From Klebsiella pneumoniae (lineage in GTDB: Bacteria; Pseudomonadota; Gammaproteobacteria; Ga0077536), in NCBI GenBank assembly GCA_945876945.1, contig CAMCQE010000024.1:1-35990 (forward strand): DNA of 35,990 nucleotides. Reading direction: 5' to 3'. A model generated the notes under the pieces. That model did no database searches, was not told the origin of the DNA, and saw only the letters and a program-made list of their open reading frames with translations. Shown piece by piece: positions 9,134 to 15,820 of the stretch. The position numbers were made by a program, and so were the translations under genes. Each line of letters opens with the position of its first letter. Positions within the stretch are counted from its first letter, which is position 1.

Positions 9134-9719
9134 GGCACTGGCGCGCTGGTGGCGAACGCTCGGCTACGCGCTCGGCGTGGCGCTCGCCCTTGCGCTGGTG
9201 CTGGGCCCCTATCGCTTTCATACCCGGATGGCGCAGCGCCTCGCCGCAGCGGAGGCCGTTCAGGCCGCGCTGGAGAGAGAATCCGCGGCGCTGACCGAGG
9301 CGGCGCGCGCGCAGACGCAGTGGGCCCCCGCCGTGGTGGCGCTCGCGCGACAGGGTCTGCTGGGGTTGCCGGCGCGGCTCAGCTGGGTCGAAGCCCTGAA
9401 AGCGGCCGGCCCCGCGCTTGCGCTGCGTGATTGGCAGTGGTCGTTCGGGCCGCAGGCGGCGGCCACCGTGTCGGACTTGATGCCGGTCGCCGGCTTCGCG
9501 GTGGTCGCAGCCCCGGTGAGTCTGCGTTTCGGGGCGCCCGATCTGACCCGCGTCGGCGATTTACTGCGCTGGCTGGAGCGCCACGCGGGTGGGGTTTTCA
9601 CCGTTCGCGCTTGTCATCTGCAGCGCCTGGACATGAAGGCGCCCGGGAACATCGAGGCGCGTTGCGAAAGCCAGTGGCTGACGGTGCAGCCGGCGGCCGA
9701 GCAGGGGCAGCCACCATGA
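9123..9719 (+). CDS. PilO/GspM/MshJ-like pilus assembly protein
   Basis: A 198-residue bitopic protein: about 10 cytoplasmic residues, one membrane helix (LGYALGVALALALVLGPY), a heptad-like helical region rich in Ala, Glu and Gln (about 35-75), then a small periplasmic alpha/beta domain. PilO, GspM and MshJ share this plan and pair with PilN, GspL or MshI, which fits the gene upstream. I prefer the ATG at 9123 (overlapping the previous gene by 11 bases) because it places the helix directly after a short basic N-terminus; the frame is open further upstream. It ends in an ATGA overlap with the next gene. Confidence 0.62.
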   Translation: MRPEALARWWRTLGYALGVALALALVLGPYRFHTRMAQRLAAAEAVQAALERESAALTEAARAQTQWAPAVVALARQGLLGLPARLSWVEALKAAGPALALRDWQWSFGPQAAATVSDLMPVAGFAVVAAPVSLRFGAPDLTRVGDLLRWLERHAGGVFTVRACHLQRLDMKAPGNIEARCESQWLTVQPAAEQGQPP

Positions 9720-11545
9720 GACCTGCAGGCCGCGAGCGCGGGATCATCGTCTTGATGCTGCTGGTGGTGTTGGCGCTGACCGCGGCCAGCGCCCTCCTGC
9801 TCACCGATCTGAACGCGAATCGCGCCACGCCGGCTGCGGTCGCCCGCCAGACGGCAACCGCGCTGGCCGAAGCGCGCGGCGCCTTGCTGGGCTATGCGGC
9901 GGCTTATCCGGATCGGGCCGGCGTGAACAGTCGCACCGCGGGTCCGGGCCTTTTGCCCTGTCCGGATACACGACTGGACAGCAACGATGTGGCCGGGCAG
10001 GCGGATTCTCCCTGTGCGCTATCGAGCGCGACTGAGACCGGACTGCTGCCCTGGCGCACGCTGGCGCTGTCCGATTTGCGCGACGGCACCGGCGCGCCGC
10101 TGTGGTACGCGCTCGCGAACGGCTATCGGAATAACCCCGCCGGGGTGGTGAACAGCGACACCCCGGCGGGCTTGCGCCTTGATAACTGTCGGCTCGACGG
10201 TCGGCGCATCGCCGCCCTCGTGCTGGCGCCCGGTGCGCCGCTGGGTGGCCAACAGCGCAACGCCGACGCCCTCGCGACGCGCTATCAGGCCAGCCACTAT
10301 CTGGAAGAGGCCAATGCCAGTCGCGGCGACGGCTGTTTCGGCAGCACCACCGGCGCGAGCGCGAACGACGTGCTCGTCGCCATCGACCGCGAGGCGCTGA
10401 ACGCGGTGATGGAGCGCCGGGTGCTGGCTGAGGTGCTGCGCGCCTTGCGTCGTTACGCGGCCGACCCGGAGGCCAACGACCGCAACGGGCAGGACCCGGT
10501 GTGTCTCGCCGCGAGTGCTGCCGGGGATTGCGATACCGCGCTGCCCTGGCTAAGCCCCTGGGCGCCGCCGGCCACCAGCCCGTTTGCTGGCGTGGTCGGC
10601 ACCCGCATCGGGCAACTGCCGCTCCGGCGGGTGGGCGAGAGCTTCGCCGCGCCCTATCTCGCCCGCTGGACCTTGGCCAGCGGCACGCTCACCAGCACCG
10701 GCGTATCGCCGCCGTCCGCCGCCTGCCTGCGCGATACCACGCAGCCCTGCGTGGTGCAGCCGCCGGGCTTTCTGGCCGGCACCGTGCTGCGGCGTGACGC
10801 GGCCGCGGAAGGCGCGCCGCGCTGTCGCTGGCCGGGCGGCAGCGCGCTGGTGTGCGAACGCAGCGTGGCGGTGGCCGATGCGGGCGGCTCGGGGAATACC
10901 CTGGTTCGGCACGAAACCATTGCCTTCAGCGGCTTACCCCGCCAGATCCAGCGGCCCGACGCCACGCACCTGCGCCGCGAGGCCACCAGTCTCAAGGCCG
11001 AAATCCTGCCGGCAGGCGCGGGCTTGGACATCAGCATGGAAGACGTCGTCCGCAATCCCGCCGGACAGGTGCAGGCCGTGGGCGCCTCGCGGCTAAGGCT
11101 TGAGGCCGGGGCGCCGGTCAACGAGTTCGTGGTGGAGGACGTCCCGCTCGATCTGGAAGTAGACGATGACGGTCAGCTCGAGCCTGCGAACCGGGCGTCG
11201 CCGGGCGAACTGCCGGCGTGGTTTGTCGCCAATCGCTGGCAGGACTATGTACTGGTGGCCTACAGCCCGGCTTTGGCGCCGGGTAGCGGCGGGCGGGCCT
11301 GTACGGCGGGCGCCGACTGTCTGCTGCTCGCCCGGCGGTCGCCGGACGGCAATACGCAAACGCTTGATGACGTGACCGGACTGGTGGTGCTGGCGGGCGC
11401 GGCGCTGCCCTCCCAGCGGCGTAGCGCAGGTGATCCGGCCCAATGGTTTGAAGGGGACAACGCGCGCTTGGGCGGGCAGTTCACCGAGCAAGCGCCGGAT
11501 GCGCGTTTTAACGACCGTCTGCGCCGGCTGGAGAGCCATGATTAG
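9716..11545 (+). CDS. large PilX/GspK-like pilin-related protein with an LPCPD motif
   Basis: A 609-residue protein with a prepilin-like N-terminus (RERG, then IIVLMLLVVLALTAASALLL). Mature position 5 is Met rather than the Glu found in major pilins; loss of Glu5 is known for GspK and PilX-type minor subunits, so this may be the tip-capping subunit. After the helix comes ARGALLGYAAAYPDR...GLLPCPDT, a motif also present in the next gene. The rest is a large domain with many Cys residues (for example CLAASAAGDCD, CLRDTTQPCVV, CRWPGGSALVC, CTAGADCLL) that could form disulfides outside the cell. The true start is the ATG at 9716, overlapping the previous stop (ATGA). It overlaps the next gene by 8 bases. 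Exact function is unknown. Confidence 0.65.
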   Translation: MRPAGRERGIIVLMLLVVLALTAASALLLTDLNANRATPAAVARQTATALAEARGALLGYAAAYPDRAGVNSRTAGPGLLPCPDTRLDSNDVAGQADSPCALSSATETGLLPWRTLALSDLRDGTGAPLWYALANGYRNNPAGVVNSDTPAGLRLDNCRLDGRRIAALVLAPGAPLGGQQRNADALATRYQASHYLEEANASRGDGCFGSTTGASANDVLVAIDREALNAVMERRVLAEVLRALRRYAADPEANDRNGQDPVCLAASAAGDCDTALPWLSPWAPPATSPFAGVVGTRIGQLPLRRVGESFAAPYLARWTLASGTLTSTGVSPPSAACLRDTTQPCVVQPPGFLAGTVLRRDAAAEGAPRCRWPGGSALVCERSVAVADAGGSGNTLVRHETIAFSGLPRQIQRPDATHLRREATSLKAEILPAGAGLDISMEDVVRNPAGQVQAVGASRLRLEAGAPVNEFVVEDVPLDLEVDDDGQLEPANRASPGELPAWFVANRWQDYVLVAYSPALAPGSGGRACTAGADCLLLARRSPDGNTQTLDDVTGLVVLAGAALPSQRRSAGDPAQWFEGDNARLGGQFTEQAPDARFNDRLRRLESHD

Positions 11546-12326
11546 GCGCGCTGCGGGCTTCACTTTACTCGAGCTTGCCATGGTGCTGATGGTGCTCGGC
11601 CTGGTGCTGGCCGGTGGGATCGGTCCGCTGGAAACACAGCTGGAGCAGCGCGACCGGGCGGCCACGCAGGTCTCGCTCGAGCGCGTGCGCGATGCCTTGC
11701 TGGGCTATGCCGGCACCTATGGCCGCTTGCCTTGCCCCGATGCGGATGGCGATGGCTTGCCGGATCCGGTTTTCGATCCCGCCCGCAAAGCGAGCGCCAC
11801 TTGTGCCCGCAGCACGGGCTTTTTGCCCGGTGCCGAGTTGGGCGTGCTCGCCACCGATGCCTGGGGCAACCGCTTGGTCTATCGGGTGACCGCGCCGCGC
11901 TTCACCTGGCCCGACGCGGATGGCCTGTGCAACGGCAATGCAAGCGGCGAGCTCGATCTCTGCGCGCAGGGGGAGATCATCGTGCATAGCCGGGGCGACA
12001 ACCCGCAGACCAATGGCCGGAGCGAGGGCAAGTTCGACCTTGTGCTGGCAGACAAGGTGCCGGCGCTGGTGGTGTCCCCGGGGCGCAACGGGGCGGGCGC
12101 GACCGGCGCTAACGGACTGACGCGCGCCGCGCCCTCCGGCGAGGACGAGCAAGACAACGCCAACGGTGACGCGCGGTATCTGTTGCGCAACCCGACGCGA
12201 GGAGCGCCGAGCTGTAGCGACAGCGGCAACGAAGCGACCCCGCTGTGTGAGTTCGACGACTTGGGCGTGTGGCTGTCACCGGTGGTGCTGCAGGAGCGGC
12301 TGGTGGCCAGCGGGCGTCTCCCTTAA
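11538..12326 (+). CDS. type IV pilin-like protein with an LPCPD motif
   Basis: A 262-residue prepilin. A 7-residue leader ending in Gly is followed by FTLLELAMVLMVLGLVLAGG, the class III signal with Glu at mature position 5, for processing by a prepilin peptidase (not in this window). After the N-terminal helix comes RVRDALLGYAGTYGRLPCPDADGDG, shared with the 609-residue protein upstream. Several Cys residues (CARSTG, CNGNASGELDLC, CSDSGNEATPLC) may form disulfides in the exported domain. The ATG at 11538 overlaps the preceding stop and places the cleavage motif at the right distance; upstream in-frame codons would give an unlikely leader. Probably a minor pilin or pseudopilin of this pilus. 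Confidence 0.8.
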   Translation: MIRRAAGFTLLELAMVLMVLGLVLAGGIGPLETQLEQRDRAATQVSLERVRDALLGYAGTYGRLPCPDADGDGLPDPVFDPARKASATCARSTGFLPGAELGVLATDAWGNRLVYRVTAPRFTWPDADGLCNGNASGELDLCAQGEIIVHSRGDNPQTNGRSEGKFDLVLADKVPALVVSPGRNGAGATGANGLTRAAPSGEDEQDNANGDARYLLRNPTRGAPSCSDSGNEATPLCEFDDLGVWLSPVVLQERLVASGRLP

Positions 12327-12372
12327 ATCCCTGTTCCCTAAATCTTTCCCTATCTCAAAGGAGTGAGTAGTG

Positions 12373-13083
12373 ATGGCAAATGCCAAACGTCAGCGTGGTT
12401 TTACCCTGATCGAAATCGCCATCGTGCTGGTGATCGTGGGGCTCTTGTTGGGCGGCGTGCTCAAAGGGCAGGAGCTGATTACCAGCGCAAGGGTGCGCAA
12501 TCTGGCCGATCAGGCGACCAGCATTCAGGCGGCCTATCACGGCTTTATCGACCGCTATCGTCAGGTTCCGGGCGACTGGCCGGCGGCGCTGGCCACTCAG
12601 GCCGTGCCCGGCGTCGGCACCGGCGGCAACGGTAACGGCCGCATCGACACCGCTAACGGCAGCGAATGGAGCGAGCCGCTGGCCGCCTGGGAACAACTCG
12701 CCCGGAGCGGTTTTCTGCAAGGCAACTACGTTGGGGGCAGTGCGGCGCCGACCGCCGCCCAGAACGACCGGGCGCCCCGCAACGCCTTCAACGGCTTCAT
12801 GTTCATTACGCGGTCCGACGCCTATCTCGATTTGGCGACGCCCGCCGAGCGGCAGCTGTTGGTGCTGGGGCGCGGGATTCCCGTCAACGTGCTGCGCGAA
12901 CTGGACGTGAAGCTGGATGATGGCTTGCCACAAACCGGCGCATTGCGTCAGGCAAGCACGAGCGGCGCCGCACTCGGGGAGCTTGCGCAGTCCGCCGCAA
13001 ACTGTGTGGACACCACCACCCAGCCAGCCATCTGGAACATTGCGGGCAACGTCCAGGACTGCAACGGTGTGCTGCTCTACTGA
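12373..13083 (+). CDS. type IV pilin-like protein (candidate major subunit)
   Basis: A 236-residue prepilin with a 9-residue basic leader ending RQRG, then FTLIEIAIVLVIVGLLLGGVLKGQELI, with Glu5 in the mature helix. The C-terminal domain contains YRQVPGDWPAAL and a Gly/Asn-rich loop (about 78-97), then two Cys near the end (CVDTTTQP and DCNGVLLY) that could form the disulfide loop typical of pilins. It is the only gene of the locus not overlapping its neighbour: 46 bases precede it and hold a strong ribosome site, AAAGGAG at 12357-12363. That suggests higher translation, so it is my candidate for the major subunit. GTG at 12370 directly before the ATG is a possible alternative start. Confidence 0.78.
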   Translation: MANAKRQRGFTLIEIAIVLVIVGLLLGGVLKGQELITSARVRNLADQATSIQAAYHGFIDRYRQVPGDWPAALATQAVPGVGTGGNGNGRIDTANGSEWSEPLAAWEQLARSGFLQGNYVGGSAAPTAAQNDRAPRNAFNGFMFITRSDAYLDLATPAERQLLVLGRGIPVNVLRELDVKLDDGLPQTGALRQASTSGAALGELAQSAANCVDTTTQPAIWNIAGNVQDCNGVLLY

Positions 13084-13087
13084 TCGG

Positions 13088-13105
13088 CGCCACGTCCTTG
13101 TGGCG
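13088..13105 (+). terminator. possible hairpin after the pilus operon
   Basis: CGCCAC at 13088-13093 and GTGGCG at 13100-13105 pair perfectly around a 6-base loop, 5 bases after the last pilin stop. A clear T run is lacking, so this may be a weak terminator or an mRNA-stabilising hairpin. Confidence 0.35.
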
Positions 13106-13187
13106 GCGATGCTTTGGTTCCGGGCGGCCGGCTAAAGTTTGCGCTGGACATCGCCGCTACGCGAGTTCGGTTAGAAGAGAGCCCGCC

Positions 13188-13880
13188 ATGATCGAACTGC
13201 CTCCCAAGCTTGCTGATTTGTTGCTGGACAGTGTGTCGGAAGGGCTCGCCTTGCTCGACGAGAACGGGCTGATTGCCTGGGCCAATGCGGCGTTTTGTGG
13301 CCGGATTGGCGCTTCGCGCGACACCTGCTGCGGCCGCCCGGTCGCCGCGCTCGATCCGCAGGGCAGAGGCACCGACGGCATGACGGTCAGGGATTTACGC
13401 CCGCTTGGGGTCGAGGCAGATTTGCTCCGTCTCCCCATGCTGGATTCCCGGCTCGATACCTCGCAGATCGGCATTCTGCCCAAGGCGACCGCCGAACAGC
13501 GGATGGACCTCGAGATTTCCAGGAGCAGGCGCTACGGCAATCCCTTGTCCTGCATGCTGGTCTCGGTGCCGGAAGATACGAGCCCCGAAACCTTGCGCGC
13601 CCTGGCGCGATTCCTCCGCGAACAGCTGCGCTGGGTAGACACCACCGCCTGGTGGGATAACGCGACCATTCTGGTGCTGCTGCCTGAAACCACCGCGCTG
13701 GCCGCGCAGGAGCTCGGGCGAAAACTGCAAGAACACTCAGTGGGCGCGATGCCAGACCTCCCCTTCCAGTGGAGCGCCGCTACCTGGCAGCGGGGTGACG
13801 ATAGTCTGGGGCTGGTGGTGCGAGCGCGGCGCGGTGAAGGCGCCGCCGACTTGCCCCTCAGGGCGCAGGCGACTCGATAA
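13188..13880 (+). CDS. PAS domain plus degenerate GGDEF domain protein
   Basis: A 230-residue protein. Residues 1-60 resemble a PAS sensor (LLLDSVSEGLALLDENGLIAWANAAFCGRIGA). Residues about 100-215 look like a GGDEF fold: EISRSRRYGNPLSCMLVSV matches the start of that domain (usually D...ARRYG.PLSLLLLDI), and DTTAWWDNATILVLLPET aligns with the usual region R.GGDEF..LLPET. The GG(D/E)EF signature itself is gone, so diguanylate cyclase activity is unlikely; it may be a ligand sensor or a regulatory partner. It lies 104 bases after the last pilin gene in the same direction. Its last 23 bases overlap the convergent OsmC-like gene. Confidence 0.7.
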   Translation: MIELPPKLADLLLDSVSEGLALLDENGLIAWANAAFCGRIGASRDTCCGRPVAALDPQGRGTDGMTVRDLRPLGVEADLLRLPMLDSRLDTSQIGILPKATAEQRMDLEISRSRRYGNPLSCMLVSVPEDTSPETLRALARFLREQLRWVDTTAWWDNATILVLLPETTALAAQELGRKLQEHSVGAMPDLPFQWSAATWQRGDDSLGLVVRARRGEGAADLPLRAQATR

Positions 13881-14283
13881 TCTCGAAATCATGGGTAATG
13901 ACAGCCGTCTTGCCCAACATGATAGAGGCCGAACAATATTTTTCGGCCGACAGATTTACCGCCCGCTCGACCTGTGCGGGCTTGAGTCCGGTGCCGCTGA
14001 CCACAAAGTGCACATGAATTTTCGTAAAGACCTTCGGGATCTCATCCGCGCGCTCTGCGCTGAGTTCCACGCGGCAGTCGCTCACCGCCTGACGCGCTTT
14101 CTGCAGGATGGTCACCACGTCGAAAGCACTGCATCCGCCCATTCCGACCAACACCATCTCCATCGGGCGCATGCCGATATTGCGACCGCCGGCGTCCGGG
14201 GGGCCGTCCATCACGACGGCATGTCCGCTTTCGGACTCGCCCACAAAGGACACGCCATCCACCCATTTAATCGTTGCTTTCAT
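13858..14283 (-). CDS. OsmC family protein (YhfA-like)
   Basis: OsmC-type proteins are small cytoplasmic dimers; several reduce organic peroxides with paired cysteines. This 141-residue product starts MKATIKWVDGVSFVGES and has GPPDAGGRNIGMRPMEMVLVGMGGCSAFDVV, with a first Cys at the GGCSA site, and EKYCSASIMLGKTA with the second Cys. Both conserved Cys positions are therefore present. The frame is open upstream, but the ATG at 14283 gives the usual family start. It is divergent from crp, exactly as yhfA is in E. coli, which supports the YhfA subgroup. Substrate unknown. The 3' end overlaps the PAS/GGDEF gene tail to tail. Confidence 0.88.
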   Translation of the reverse strand: MKATIKWVDGVSFVGESESGHAVVMDGPPDAGGRNIGMRPMEMVLVGMGGCSAFDVVTILQKARQAVSDCRVELSAERADEIPKVFTKIHVHFVVSGTGLKPAQVERAVNLSAEKYCSASIMLGKTAVITHDFEIIESPAP

Positions 14284-14286
14284 GCG

Positions 14287-14317
14287 TTGACTGCCTTGGC
14301 TTACGAGGCCGTACACT
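14287..14317 (+). promoter_or_regulatory. possible crp promoter
   Basis: TTGACT at 14287-14292 and TACACT at 14312-14317 resemble -35 and -10 boxes with a rather long 19-base spacer, upstream of the crp start at 14400. Pattern only. Confidence 0.28.
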
Positions 14318-14399
14318 TTAACCGCCTGTGCGCTTCAGCGGGAAATGCTGACTCGCGCTTTGCCATTGAATCGCGACTCATTGCCAAGGAGAAACCGTG

Positions 14400-15053
14400 A
14401 TGGCTTTAGCACCGAAACCGCAGCCGCTTGCCAGCCTCCCCATTCAGAATTTTCTCGGCCACTGCCAACGCAAGCAGTTTGCTGCCAAAAGCGTGATCAT
14501 CCGGCAGGGCGACCCCTCGAAAGATCTCTATTTCGTCGTGAAAGGCTCGGTCACCGTATTGCTGGAAGAGGAAGACGGCCGCGATTTGGTGCTGGCTTAC
14601 CTCAACCCGGGTGATTTCTTTGGCGAGATCGGGCTGTTCAACGAATCCCTCAGTCGCAGCGCCATGGTGCGGGCCAAAACGGCCTGCGAAATCGCCTATA
14701 TCAGCTACGACAAGGTGAAAAGCCTGCCCAGCGTGTTCCCGGATTTGCTCTTCGCGATCGCGAGCCAACTCGCCAGTCGCCTGCGCCGAATGAACAGTAA
14801 GGTGGGCAATCTGGCGTTCATGGACGTGTCGGGTCGGGTCGCGAGAAGTTTGCTGGATTTATGCAAAGAGCCCGATGCGATGACCCACCCCGATGGCATG
14901 CAAATCAGGGTGACGCGTCAGGAACTGGGCCGCATCGTTGGATGTTCAAGGGAGATGGTGGGACGCGTGCTGAAGACGCTGGAAGAACAGCACCTCATTG
15001 CCGTGAGTGGCAAATCGATCGTGGTCTACAACGTTTACCCGGAGCAGGACTGA
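14400..15053 (+). CDS. crp: CRP/Vfr-type global transcription regulator
   Basis: A 217-residue regulator of the CRP family: N-terminal cyclic-nucleotide-binding beta roll (about 15-125), long dimerisation helix, C-terminal winged HTH. The recognition region TRQELGRIVGCSREMVGRVLKTLEE is nearly identical to that of E. coli CRP and Pseudomonas Vfr, so the target is probably a TGTGA-type palindrome. The phosphate-binding cassette GEIGLF...SRSAMVRAK (75-93) is kept, including Arg86 and Ser87. The residues matching E. coli Thr127 and Ser128, which contact the adenine across the dimer, are here Met131 and Asn132. Ligand response may therefore differ. AAGGAG at 14386-14391 lies 8 bases before the ATG at 14400; GTG at 14397 is an alternative start. 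Confidence 0.93.
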   Translation: MALAPKPQPLASLPIQNFLGHCQRKQFAAKSVIIRQGDPSKDLYFVVKGSVTVLLEEEDGRDLVLAYLNPGDFFGEIGLFNESLSRSAMVRAKTACEIAYISYDKVKSLPSVFPDLLFAIASQLASRLRRMNSKVGNLAFMDVSGRVARSLLDLCKEPDAMTHPDGMQIRVTRQELGRIVGCSREMVGRVLKTLEEQHLIAVSGKSIVVYNVYPEQD

Positions 15054-15062
15054 TTTTGTTCC

Positions 15063-15091
15063 TTGACAGTCCGGGAGGCACCCCGGACAAT
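15063..15091 (+). promoter_or_regulatory. sigma70-type promoter overlapped by an inverted repeat, upstream of tRNA-Met
   Basis: TTGACA at 15063-15068 and GACAAT at 15086-15091 with a 17-base spacer is a strong sigma70 pattern. The spacer and -10 contain a perfect inverted repeat, GTCCGGG (15069-15075) and CCCGGAC (15082-15088). It is the best promoter for the tRNA at 15241, about 150 bases downstream. The repeat could be an operator or, alternatively, the crp terminator hairpin, although no T run follows. Confidence 0.5.
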
Positions 15092-15123
15092 CCCGCGCCT
15101 CAAATTCACAGGCAGGTGAACTC

Positions 15124-15143
15124 GCTTCCGGCAATTCGGAAGC
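15124..15143. repeat. small inverted repeat in the tRNA leader
   Basis: GCTTCCG at 15124-15130 and CGGAAGC at 15137-15143 pair perfectly around a 6-base loop between the candidate promoter and the tRNA. It could fold in the tRNA precursor; function unknown. Confidence 0.35.
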
Positions 15144-15240
15144 ACCGTCAGGATGCACATTCCGACGGCACCAATCACTACCTGAGTCGGCCAGTTCACC
15201 TCAACCCCCAGAGGCCTGACGACGCTACTTTCGACAGGAT

Positions 15241-15317
15241 GGCTACGTAGCTCAGCTGGTTAGAGCGCGGCACTCATAATGCTGAGGTCGGTGGTTCGAG
15301 TCCACCCGTAGCCACCA
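15241..15317 (+). tRNA. tRNA-Met (anticodon CAT)
   Basis: A 77-nt cloverleaf with encoded CCA end. The acceptor stem GGCTACG pairs with CGTAGCC, the D stem GCTC with GAGC, the anticodon stem CGGCA with TGCTG around loop CTCATAA, and the T stem GGTGG with CCACC around TTCGAGT. The full acceptor stem, including the first base pair, argues for elongator rather than initiator tRNA-Met. A diverged copy of its 3' part lies at 19312-19363. Confidence 0.95.
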
Positions 15318-15325
15318 ATTTACTC
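15274..15325 (+). repeat. att-like direct repeat, left copy (3' part of tRNA-Met)
   Basis: The 52 bases from the anticodon loop to 8 bases past the CCA recur at 19312-19363 with 48 of 52 identities by hand alignment. Direct repeats of a tRNA 3' end are the usual mark of site-specific integration. No integrase is seen between them. Confidence 0.7.
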
Positions 15326-15581
15326 CTCTCGAAGATCCCCACGTCGACCCGATCACCGGGCGACTCTCCGTGTCTCCAATCAATTTGAAATCGAAGCAGG
15401 CGTACCACTCGCTTGATGCCCGCTGAGCGATCGACGCGTCGCTGCTCCCTCACCTTTTGAAGATCGGCAACCCACATCGGCAACGGTCGACCCGCAAAGA
15501 ACTGGAAATTCTTTTGTAGGCAGGCACCTGGCGCTTCCCTGATATCGGTAAATGACCCCCGCCGACCTGCAAACCGAAGTC
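15326..15581. other. unassigned stretch after the tRNA
   Basis: No supportable gene in about 255 bases between the tRNA and the first Fic remnant. Short open frames on the minus strand have no recognisable domain and run into the tRNA. Confidence 0.4.
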
Positions 15582-15805
15582 CCGAGCTGCATCGAACCCT
15601 GCTCGTCGAAATCTTCCATCGGGGCGAGATTGCGCGCGGCGAGGCAAGCGTCATTACAGGCTTGGGCGAACGGACCGCCCGCACGCTCATGAGCGAGCTG
15701 CTGAAGGACGGCATTATCAGTTCCGTGAGCGAGAAGAGCGCCGCTTACCTGAGTTTCGCGGTGGAGAAGCGGGACATCCTTTTCCCACGGCTGTTCGCGG
15801 GGTGA
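15582..15805 (+). pseudogene. Fic family protein, C-terminal remnant
   Basis: This frame reads ELHRTLLVEIFHRGEIARGE, then LGERTARTLMSELLKDGIIS, then SEKSAAYLSFAVEKRDILFP and ends RLFAG-stop. It resembles the winged-helix C-terminal tail of Fic/DOC-family AMP-transferase proteins. About 74 codons remain of a family usually near 370 residues. The catalytic HPFxxGNGR motif is absent and no start codon is credible. The frame reads backwards into unrelated sequence near 15560. It lies just downstream of tRNA-Met inside the putative island. A second, shorter copy of the same tail lies at 18399-18497. Confidence 0.65.
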
Positions 15806-15820
15806 TGTCTGGCGTTTGCC

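Noticed and set aside
9431-9715. Upstream extension of the 609-residue pilin-like protein
   Set aside because: It overlaps the PilO-like gene in another frame and would bury the prepilin-like N-terminus; the ATG at 9716 fits the ATGA coupling of the operon.
15274-15714. Minus-strand 146-codon frame over the tRNA
   Set aside because: It reads through the tRNA and antisense to the Fic remnant; no family similarity.
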